Source of the DNA: Pseudoips prasinana
Taxonomy: Eukaryota > Arthropoda > Insecta > Lepidoptera > Nolidae
Assembly (NCBI GenBank): GCA_951640165.1
Contig: OX621253.1
Coordinates: 15,704,001 to 15,768,000, forward strand
Direction of reading: 5' to 3'
Length of the DNA: 64,000 nucleotides
Position numbers and translations under genes: made by a program. The notes beneath the pieces are model-generated. The model saw nothing but the letters and a program-made list of their open reading frames with translations. It was not told where the DNA came from and ran no database searches. The first letter of the stretch is position 1, and the number at the start of each line of letters is the position of its first letter. Shown in pieces: positions 1-14,326 of this stretch.

Positions 1-215
1 CGTGGTGGTTTTAGTGGGTCGGCCCTACACAACGTGCGAATGGCATATCCACCACGTAAAAAAAAAAAAATAAGGGTTCATCCGTACCACCTGGGAGCGA
101 TCTCGTCAAGCACGTGCAGGCTTTGGAATGAATTACCTGCTGCGGTGTTTCCTCACCACTACGACATGTCCTTCTTTAAACGAGGTTTAAAAATAGTACT
201 AATCTCACTGTAGGC
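1..215 (+). pseudogene. 3' end of a non-LTR retrotransposon ORF2 (LINE), 5' end outside window
   Basis: One frame reads as the last residues of an insect LINE reverse-transcriptase ORF: a TCRLWNELPAAVFPHHYD-like segment followed by MSFFKRG and a stop near 213. Such C-termini, with the TCRLWNELP core and the SFFKR segment, are common in lepidopteran CR1- or Jockey-like elements. A run of A at 59-70 probably interrupts the frame. The DNA after the stop (CATCAGGTGGACCACTAT near 277) resembles the usual 3' untranslated tail of these elements. Family assignment is from memory of the motif and is tentative. Confidence 0.6.
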
Positions 216-954
216 AGCGGTTTGCTGTGTCCCCTGGCATTGCGAAAGTCTATGAGTAGTGGTTCCTCCATACCATCAGGTGGACCACTATCTTAGCTGC
301 CTTGAAAAGCAATTAAAAGAAAGTTATTTTTACGGTTTCGTACCTCGACAGGAAAAAACGGAACCCTTATAGGATCACTTGACTTTGTTGTCCGTCCATC
401 TGTCTGTCAAGACCCTTGTTCTCAGGAATGCGTAGAGGTATCAAGCTGGAATTTATATCAAATAAGTACTCAGGTCTACTGTCCCTTGGAACTTTGAAAA
501 AACAAACTTAATCAATGCAATCAAAAGATTCAGCTGTTTATGCCGCCTCACACGCAAGGGAATCAAAACCTACAGGGTATTTCCCGTGAACTTAGAATCT
601 TGGGATTTGGTACAATTAGCTATTTTTATTTATTAATTACAAGATTTATTACATATAAAAGAAAAATTGCGAAAGCCGTAAATTTTTAGTTAAATCATAC
701 ATTATTTTTAATAATTTTAATCTTACCTCCCCTTACGTAGTGTAAGTGTATGTATAAATTCTTAAGGTTTTTTTTATTATATTATTGTGAATTATTAAAT
801 TATAAAATGTATATTTGTATGCCGTAAATTGGCTAAATGTGAGCACTACAATAAAACCTACCACCTATGTACCTACCACATTTAACGCAAATAAAGAATC
901 TTATCTTATCTTACCTCATGAAGCGTAGAAGTATCAAATTGAAATTCATATCAA
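216..954. other. Repeat-derived non-coding DNA
   Basis: No gene seen. The stretch 330-600 carries the phrases ACGGAACCCTTATAGG and GTCCGTCCATCTGTCTGTC. They recur in diverged form near 6838, 12300-12510 and 16245, so this is an old dispersed repeat. The rest is AT-rich. Confidence 0.6.
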
Positions 955-1048
955 ACTAGCTGTGCCCCGCGGTTTTACCCATGTTAAACTTTATAAATTA
1001 TCACAGCTCCTCCCCCGTAGGTGATAGCGTGATAATATGTAGCCTATA
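955..1048 (+). repeat. LINE-tail repeat, left part, split by the LTR element
   Basis: Begins with CTAGCTGTGCCCCGCGG and continues with GTTAAACTTTATAAATTA. The same opening is found at 27364, 27894 and 29386, and in reverse near 33348. The repeat continues at 6437 (TGTTGACCCG...), so the LTR element 1049-6436 interrupts it. TATA is present on both sides of the insertion. Confidence 0.75.
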
Positions 1049-1338
1049 TGTCGGAGAAATTAAGTTAAAGGACTGTTTACGTACTAGTAACGCCATCTAT
1101 TAGCGTTTGGAAAACACTACTCACTGAGTCAGTAGTTCGAGTCGAGGTTGTCTATGAACTGTCGCATGTGACGTTTGACGTCTGTCAGTTGTCTAAGTGA
1201 CATTAGTGTGTTAGCGACACGACACAATTGGCATCCAGAGCTCGACTGCGCCGGGTGTGCGCACTGATTCTTTTAACCACGTGCATGATGGCGGACACCG
1301 ACGATGTTTCGGAGTTAAATCCGTCAGAATCTGCGACA
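1049..1338 (+). repeat. 5' LTR, 290 bp
   Basis: Same sequence as 6147-6436 by eye, with TGTCG...CGACA ends. It contains an ATG at 1285, so an ORF starts within the LTR and runs into the interior. The LTR would therefore supply promoter, leader and initiation codon together. Confidence 0.85.
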
Positions 1339-1785
1339 GCAGCGGTGGGATCGATTCCAAAATCATCCTACGTGTCTACCGCAATGCCTGCTACTCAAAA
1401 TCAAGAATATTTTCGTGATTCGGTTCCACCACGTAGAGAAAATAGTGTATGAAATTTGAAAAATTACGATGAAAATACAACCCCGCTGATTGTGAATTTA
1501 CGGCTGTATCGCAAACTCGTGAACCGATTACGAAACTCGATACGTTACATTGACATATCTTCGATGTCGAGCTCGCAAATGGACTTCGAAGTCGTACCCT
1601 TTGTGCAAAACGTTAGACAAAGCAAAGGAGCGTGTATCAAGACAGTTTGCGGCGACCGAGAGATTGATGACCTTTTTCAAGATATGGTGCCGTATGGTGC
1701 AGTGACCGTGCGAGAACTTACATACGTGGAGTACTCGACTTACAAGCTTGCCTTGATTAACTGGTTGAAGCCTGCTTGGAGCTAA
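1285..1785 (+). pseudogene. LTR-element ORF starting in the LTR, interrupted by one stop
   Basis: An ATG-ATG pair at 1285-1290 opens a frame that crosses the LTR boundary at 1338 and stops at TGA 1450-1452. The same frame is open again from 1453 to the stop at 1783-1785. With that stop counted it would be about 166 codons, which suggests a gag-type first ORF carrying one nonsense change. The first part is Ser/Thr/Ala-rich and acidic; the second is basic and mixed. There is no zinc knuckle or capsid motif that I recognise. Placement directly after the LTR is the only reason for the gag suggestion. Confidence 0.45.
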
Positions 1786-3721
1786 GGTAACAAAATCGAC
1801 GTTGTTATCGCAGGTATCTCGGATACTCAGGTATGTTCAGACTTGTTTAAAACACGCCTACTGATTTCGTGTTTCGATGTGGTTACTCGCGATAAGCGGA
1901 GTCTCTCGGCCAGTTCGTGTTTATCGTTGAAGAATAGTTTTTGGTGCATCAGTGAACGTGGAAGAAGTTTTTATTTAACAGTGAAGAGAGTACGGGCTCT
2001 GATAGTTAGGCTGCCTTTCTGTCGGTCGAGTCTTCGAGTTAAAATAATTGGTTTGTTTTTTTCGAGGCGAAGTTGATCGTGCTGTCTTTTTGCAAGTAAG
2101 GCGACGGCATGGGCGATTCTGAATTGGGGAGAATTCACCAGTTTGTATTAGAGTAAATTTAAAGTAACCTCTAAAGTAAAAGTGCCTCGTGTCGAGTGTG
2201 AGTGGTGAATCTTTATTTTATGAGAAGAAACATGTAAGTACTTTTATTATATTGTTTAAAAGGCACTTGATGACCTAATGCTACTCTGAAGAATTTTTGA
2301 TATCTGTGAAATTCATAACACGTGTTGTTTTGTGTGGTTTATACTTTTAGATGTTGAAAATACGCCCAACGTTTGTTATATTTAATTTTTATGGTGACAA
2401 TATGCGCGTTTTGAAGGTTAAATAGTTTGAACGGTTTATTTCGAAGTCTACGGATGTAGGGGCAAGTTAGGTCACATACACGCTTTTGTGGACAGTGGTT
2501 GGTAACAGACAGATTGTGCCCTAATTCGTAAATGATTTGTTGATAACCTTACAGGTACTCGAGATTTTATATCCACGCGCCTGACAAGTATTGGGTCGAA
2601 CACTACATTTTCTTTTTCCCGAATTAGTCTGCCTGTCAAGGTCAACGAAGTGCTTGTGTGTGAGAAGTGACTTTTGTAATTGTAGATTCACATATTTTGT
2701 CCCATGATGCTATGATAGGCATAGATGTTTTTACCTAACCGGGATTGAGGTCGACTATTAGTAACAAAGTCATCCGCATCACTCGCAAGGTCCATGCTGA
2801 AGTTTGTTTATTACAGAATCTTGACACTTGTATAAGCTATCGATACTGATTTGATCGACTGTAAAGACGTTTCTCAATTACTGACAAGTGGAGAGATTCA
2901 TGTCTGTTCTAATAATAATTAATCATCATTGTATCAGCCGAAGGACGTCCACTGGACGGAGGCCTCCCAAGGGAATCTCCGCAGTGGTCGGCCCTCCTTG
3001 TGGGGGGGCCTGCCCGCGCTGCGTCTTCCGGTGCGTGGTCCCCGGTCGGGAGCCTGTCTGATCCAGTGGCCGTCGGTGTTGGGAGCTGTGTGCCCCGCCC
3101 GCTGCCGTTTCGGTTTGGCAATTCTTTGGTTATAATCATAATCACAATATCTTTATTTGTATAAATGTGGTGAATACAGGTGTTATTCTTTACATCATTT
3201 AAGTTTCACACATTTGCCATATTGTACATGGCATACAAATGTTGTGCTTACAAACTGCGTATATTGAACTCAAAATACTAACTTACTGATTTGTGACACA
3301 ATTTTTATGTCGGCTGCTTTGTTTCGCCTGCGGATTGCGACGTTTTTGTTCGGTCGCGCAGGGATGCTCCGAGCGTGGCCCTCTCCGTTGCTCTTTGGGT
3401 GACCTTGAGCCTTCTTGTGAGGCCAGTGGTGAGCGACAACGTGAAAGACTTTAGACTTTAACCACTGCGTTATTTGTGATGGGGGGATGTTGCGTAGCTT
3501 CCCGAACTATTCTAATTAATTGCTTTGCTATAACCGGGAACCACGAGCGTAGGTTCTGGAAGGCAGCTTCAGGTGAAATCTAAATTGCGCTAAATTGAAC
3601 CATAGTTAGAAGTACAGTTAGAACTCCGCTTCAATTGTTGATAGGTTGTAATAAAAGTTACCCTCTAAAATTAATGCCCTTGTCCAAAAATATGGTAAGG
3701 TTAACCTCTACGAACTTAGAT
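1786..3721. other. LTR-element interior without recognisable coding sequence
   Basis: Only short frames occur. Apart from the dispersed repeat at 2926-3070 there is no motif I can name, and no reverse transcriptase or protease motif was seen. In a complete LTR element this space would hold gag and the front of pol. Confidence 0.5.
2926..3070. repeat. Lepidopteran dispersed repeat (GACGTCCACTGGACGGAGGCC type) inside the LTR element
   Basis: The GC-rich block with the phrase ACGTCCACTGGACGGAGGCC followed by a CTGCGTCTTCCGG segment belongs to a repeat common in moths. Diverged relatives start near 26846 and 55246. It interrupts the LTR-element interior, so it was either captured or inserted there. 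Two short overlapping frames on opposite strands are by-products of its GC content. Confidence 0.6.
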
Positions 3722-3853
3722 GTGAGGCAAAATGCAGGATGGGTGAGCTAGCTCATGCTGATAAGGTGCGTTATGGCAATTGCAAAGTTAAAATTCGTCG
3801 ATTTAAAATAGGAGACGTTGTTTTTGTCGGAAAGAACCCTAACAAGGTGTGTT
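3722..3853 (+). pseudogene. Fragment resembling the C-terminal region of an LTR-element integrase
   Basis: One frame reads ...ADKVRYGNCKVKIRRFKIGD followed by VVFVGKNPNKV. This matches the usual layout at the C-terminal end of Ty3/Gypsy integrases: basic residues, then RFKxGDxVxV. There is no start or stop of its own. It lies upstream of the integrase catalytic core (4525-5057), the reverse of the normal order, so the pol region has been rearranged or assembled from two copies. Confidence 0.45.
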
Positions 3854-4236
3854 ATTTATTTTGTCTTCTATGTAATTGTCCTGTTTGAGTGTGTACAATG
3901 GGGAGTATTCTATTCTATTCTAACAATAAACAAATGAAGTGAATAGTTTTCAAATCCTTGTAAGATAATAGAGGTCAATGACAACGATAGATACAAGGAA
4001 CAGCCAATAGCTGGTGGACGCGTTAAGTACCTACCTATGTTACGAAAAACTTGAATTTGACAGTTGTAGTCAGAAATAACAGTGTAGTTAATGCCGATGG
4101 TTGAGTTAAATTCTAACGTTTAAAATGATTATTGGAGTTCATTGTAAGACACATTTAAGTGTTACATTATGAGTAATAAAGCTGGTTGATTTGAAATAAA
4201 TTGTCTGACAAGGGAAATACCCTACTTAGAGTTCCT

Positions 4237-4482
4237 GAAACTTGAGCATTGAAAGCTCCGCGCTTTGTGCTTGAGACGGTTGAGCATTGAAAGCAGCTTC
4301 GCGCTTTGTGCTTGTGGTGGTTGAGCATTGGAAGCTCCGCGCTTTGTGCTTGTGGCGGTTGAGTATTAAAAGCTCCGCGCTTTATGCTTGTGACGATTGA
4401 GTATTGAAAGCTCCGCGCTTCGTGCTTGTGACAATTGACTATCGCAAGCTTCGTGCTTTGAGTTCGTGACGCTGCATTGCGC
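4237..4482 (+). repeat. Tandem array 1: six units of about 38-41 bp with a hairpin core
   Basis: Units begin near 4237 with TTGAAAGCTCCGCGCTTTG and follow each other at 38-41 bp, each ending in a TGCTTGTG(A/G)CGGTT-like spacer. The core AAAGC-(5 nt)-GCTTT can fold on itself. Later units are more diverged: the fifth has GCTTC and the sixth has GCAAGC and GTGCTTTG. A 105-codon frame on the minus strand through this array follows the repeat and is not taken as a gene. Confidence 0.8.
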
Positions 4483-4524
4483 ACTTACCTATAATTTTCG
4501 AACTTGTAGCAAGACCTCTAAGGA

Positions 4525-5057
4525 GTATGTGATAGTAATCGTAGATGCTTTTACAAAATTTTGTCAGTTAATGTGTGTCAAACATTTAACACTCTGCTTG
4601 CGAGGCACTACGTAGCTTTGTCCACATATTTAGAACCCCGAAACGAATTCTCTCTGATCAAGGTACATCTTTTACTGGTCAAGACTTTCAGGATTTATGC
4701 CGAGGTTGAGCCATTGAGTTCCATGAGATTGCCAGTGGTGTTAGCCGAGCTAATGGACGGGTGGAGCGAATGATGTCCACCTTGACAAATTGTTTTACAG
4801 TGGCCGAAAATTATAAAAATGAATCCTGGAAGTCTGTCTTAGGCAAAGTAAAACTCGTTTTGAATTGTACTGTAAGTAAGAGTATAGAGAAAAGCCCCTT
4901 ACAGGGTAGCTAAAGTGTGTTCCAATGAGTGTTATAGGGTGGAACCAGCATCTGGGGGACGGGCCCAATATGTGTGCCATGAACGACTGCGTAAATATCC
5001 AGCTAGTTTACCTGAATTGGCAGAATGTCTTGATCCTGTAGAACCCATAATTGAATA
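4525..5057 (+). pseudogene. Integrase catalytic core remnant of a Ty3/Gypsy-type element
   Basis: Conserved blocks of a DDE integrase appear in order. The first is YVIVIVDAFTKF (first Asp, near 4525-4560). The second is RILSDQGTSFTGQDFQDLC (second Asp). The third is SRANGRVERMMSTLTN (catalytic Glu), followed by KSVLGKVKLVLNC. The frame is broken: a TAG follows the first block, a shift separates the first and second, a TGA lies before the Glu block, and another stop comes near 4910. It cannot make a full integrase as read here. Confidence 0.8.
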
Positions 5058-5257
5058 GTTTTATTTAATTATGGAACAAATTGTATTGATTAATTTGGTA
5101 TCCTAATTTGGTGTAATTAGTAATTTGGATGGAATTACTGTATTGAATCATGATCATTGTTTGAGTTGAACGATAATTACATTGTTTTGTTGAACGAAAA
5201 CCTGTGTTGATAAAAGACTTATGTTCATTGCTGATTGATAAAATGTTTTATTTAAAC

Positions 5258-6080
5258 TGAAAGCTACTACGCTTTATTGAAGGGTGGATTGAAAGCCTTA
5301 TCGCTTTGTCCTGATGTCCTGCTGAAAGCCATCACGCTTTGCAGTAAGGTTGGGCTCATTAGTCGTGACCCAAGGTTGATGCTGAAAGCTGCAACGTTTT
5401 GCAGCGTTTTTTAAGTGCTGCCTCTGTGCAATGCTGAAAGCTGTAACGCTTTGCCGAGTAATTGAACTTTTGCTGAAAGCTGTAACGCTTTGCTGTGGGT
5501 TCCAGTTTATGCTGAAAGCTTCAACGCTTTGCTGTGTATTGCAGGTTATGCTGCAAGCTTCAACGCTTTGCTGGGTATTGCAGTTTATGCTGAAAGCTTC
5601 AACGCTTTGCTGTGTGTTGCCGTTTATGCTGAAAGCTGCAACGCTTTGCTGTGTGATGCAGTTTATGCTGAAAGCTTCAACGCTTTGCTGTGTATTGAAG
5701 TTTATGATGAAAGCTTCAACGCTTTACTGCGTGTTGCAGTTTATGGTGAAAGCTTCAACGCTTTGCTGTGTGTTGCCGTTTATGCTGAAAGCTGTAACGC
5801 TTTGCTGTGTGATGCAGTTTCTGCTGAAAGCTTCAACGCTTTGCTGTGAATTGCAGTTTATGCTGAAAGCTGCAACGCTTTGCTGTGTGATGCAGTTTAT
5901 GCTAAAAGATTCAACGCTTTGCTGTGCGTTGCATTTTATGCTGAAAGTTTCAACGCTTTGCATTGTGTGAGGTACGCCCTCTAACTAATAATGAAAGCTT
6001 TAACGCTTTGTGGTAAATGCTGAAAGCCTTTAGGCTTTGCTTTGTGTAACATTGAAAGCCGCTTGTAACGCTTTGTGTCC
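5258..6080 (+). repeat. Tandem array 2: about 21 hairpin units, mostly exact 39-bp period
   Basis: From about 5434 to 5941 units start every 39 bp (5434, 5473, 5512, 5551 ... 5941). Each has the core CTGAAAGC(T)NNAACGCTTTG and a spacer like CTGTGTGTTGCAGTTTATG. Shorter or longer units flank this on both sides (5260-5433, 5992-6080). The core is an inverted repeat, AAAGC-(about 6 nt)-GCTTT. Most spacer changes fall outside it. One unit near 6023 reads AAAGCC-TTTA-GGCTTT, where both arms changed together and pairing is kept. The period is a multiple of three, so frames stay open on both strands by default. Confidence 0.9.
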
Positions 6081-6101
6081 TTGCCAAACTGAAGAGCTGT
6101 A

Positions 6102-6141
6102 ATTCTGACAAACAACGCGAGAGCGCGTTGGTTGTCAGAAT
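6102..6141. repeat. Near-perfect hairpin just before the 3' LTR
   Basis: ATTCTGACAAACAACGCG pairs with CGCGTTGGTTGTCAGAAT across a tiny loop with one mismatch. It ends 5 bp before the 3' LTR at 6147, where a polypurine tract would be expected. It may be a processing or priming signal, or the scar of a deletion. Function is unknown. Confidence 0.7.
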
Positions 6142-6146
6142 GGCCG

Positions 6147-6436
6147 TGTCGGAGAAATTAAGTTAAAGGACTGTTTACGTACTAGTAACGCCATCTATTA
6201 GCGTTTGGAAAACACTACTCACTGAGTCAGTAGTTCGAGTCGAGGTTGTCTATGAACTGTCGCATGTGACGTTTGACGTCTGTCAGTTGTCTAAGTGACA
6301 TTAGTGTGTTAGCGACACGACACAATTGGCATCCAGAGCTCGACTGCGCCGGGTGTGCGCACTGATTCTTTTAACCACGTGCATGATGGCGGACACCGAC
6401 GATGTTTCGGAGTTAAATCCGTCAGAATCTGCGACA
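6147..6436 (+). repeat. 3' LTR, 290 bp
   Basis: Reads the same as the 5' LTR over its whole length by eye. It ends CGACA followed by the TATA target duplication and then the right part of the interrupted LINE-tail repeat. Confidence 0.85.
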
Positions 6437-6600
6437 TATATGTTGACCCGACCTCTTAGTAATATTCATGCAAAATTTGAAGTAAATCCATGCAGTACTT
6501 TTTGAGTTTAGCCCGGACATACATACAGATAAACAGACAAAAATTCTAAAAACTATATTTTTGGCTTCGATATCGATTCTAGATCCCACCCAAAATATCC
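6437..6600 (+). repeat. LINE-tail repeat, right part
   Basis: Continues the repeat broken at 1048: TGTTGACCCGACCTCTTAG, then AAATCCATGCAGTACTTTTT and ACATACATACAGATAAACAG. Such tails are typical of short LINE remnants in Lepidoptera. Confidence 0.65.
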
Positions 6601-6617
6601 TTTAAAAAAATATTCAA

Positions 6618-6760
6618 TGTACAGACGCCAGCACATAAAGCTAACCCAATCTGTCAAATTTCTCCAATTGAAATTGGACCTTATGCTTAAGTGATAAAGT
6701 TGAAAATCTATAAAAGAAATTTGACAGATTGGGGTAGCTGAGTGTGCTGGCGTCTGTACA
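6618..6760. mobile_element. MITE, 143 bp, TGTACAGACGCCAGCACAT family, copy 1
   Basis: Begins TGTACAGACGCCAGCACAT and ends with the reverse complement (GTGCTGGCGTCTGTACA). The complementarity extends inward through AATCTGTCAAATTTC and GAAATTTGACAGATT, giving subterminal arms of about 45 bp. Further copies lie at 9537, 44912, 45164 (truncated) and 54724. Confidence 0.85.
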
Positions 6761-7800
6761 GTTTTGACTTTCCTACGATTTTATTATATGTATAGATACT
6801 CAGGTTTATAATGCCTTTAAGTTGTACTACAGGTTTGTACGGAACCCTCGGTGCGCGAATCTGACTCGCACTTGGCCGGTTTTTAAGGGATTAATATATA
6901 TTTGTATATATATTTATAATGTAATATATACCTATATCAATCATATGGCTTCAAATACTACATAGTAGCTATTAACAAAAACAATATAATATGGAAGTAT
7001 CTGCAGCCGAACTAGGTTAAAACCGTTCGTCGTAGTTTAAGACGTATTACTATAACTAATGTATTGAACTGTAAGATTTCACATTATAATAGCTTAATTA
7101 ATTTAATTACAACCTTAAATTATGAAATATATAACATTAAAATGTGCGTGTGTGTGTAGTGGAACAGATAGAAACGTTAGAGCATGAATTTGAGAGCATA
7201 TTATATTGAATAATAGCAATCTATGAAATGTGCCCAGGTGATGTTTTTATTCGAGTACAGTTATGTTTATTTCAGATTTCTCTTAATTTTCTTTCCGTTT
7301 CTTTAAATCGCGTTACCTTTATTTTACATTTTGTTTTGTTTAGTTTTCAAATTACCCCAAGTAAACAAATCTTCTAATGCTAGATGTGTTTGGTTTGTGA
7401 TTATCAGAGCATACTTGATATTTTCTATGCCTACTTCGTAAAGTATTAGTCTTATTATTATCTCAAATTACTGTACCTTTAGCTGCAACTGTAATTTTCT
7501 GAGGACTTTTGCGCAAGTCTTACACCCCCTGTTAGCTCCTATCCATTATAAAGATCAATAGTTTACGGCTTCATTAAAAAGCACTGGGATTTTCAACTAA
7601 TCATATTTTTTTAACTATTTGGGAATTGCAAATGTCGGTCTAACCATTAGTAGGTATTCAATAAGTTTAAAGTTTTTGTAAACGAACTTAATCTTGTTCA
7701 TCCATGCATGTTAGAAAGAAAATAAATTGTCTATGGTAAATGTGGGAATAAATTGAATTCTTGGCAACATTGGGATCATATGATTGTTCAATGAAGTAGC
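6761..7800. other. AT-rich intergenic DNA upstream of the V-ATPase gene
   Basis: No coding exon recognised. 6838-6885 is a short dispersed-repeat tail (GGAACCCTCGGTGCGCG, CACTTGGCCGG). The remainder has only simple AT runs and a short GT run near 7147. The promoter of the downstream gene should lie at its right end, but I see no clear TATA box. Confidence 0.5.
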
Positions 7801-7903
7801 ACGTCTGATAGGCGTCGACTTACTTCTTCGAGCCAGTTTTTAGTTTTCTGGCTCTTTATCGGGTGTATTTCGTGTTAGTGGTGCTAAATAATAATCAACA
7901 ACC

Positions 7904-14326
<6,423 letters not shown>

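Larger units (their letters stand above)
1049..6436 (+). mobile_element. LTR retrotransposon, probably non-autonomous, Ty3/Gypsy-like remnants
   Basis: Two 290-bp direct repeats (1049-1338 and 6147-6436) that read as identical bound a 4.8-kb interior. Each starts TGTCG and ends CGACA, and TATA flanks both outer edges (1045-1048, 6437-6440) as a 4-bp target duplication. Identical LTRs imply a recent insertion. The interior is not a working gag-pol: it has a short ORF starting inside the LTR, a piece like an integrase C-terminus (3722-3853), an integrase core with stops (4525-5057) lying downstream of that piece, and two hairpin-repeat arrays. No reverse transcriptase is recognisable. Decayed coding with fresh LTRs suggests an element mobilised by enzymes made elsewhere. 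No clear polypurine tract precedes the 3' LTR. The bases after the 5' LTR (GCAGCGGTGGGATCGATTCC) look like the complement of a tRNA 3' half, but the expected TGG is absent, so the primer site is uncertain. Confidence 0.85.

Noticed and set aside
2909..3145. Overlapping ORFs on both strands
   Set aside because: Both are in a GC-rich dispersed repeat whose relatives carry no conserved frame.
5431..5970. A 179-codon frame of 13-residue repeats (MLKASTLCCVLQF type)
   Set aside because: The 39-bp period is a multiple of three, so several frames on both strands stay open automatically. The hairpin core, not a peptide, is the best conserved part.
5258..6080. CRISPR-like array
   Set aside because: Spacers are themselves similar to each other, the host is an insect, and the array is inside an LTR element.
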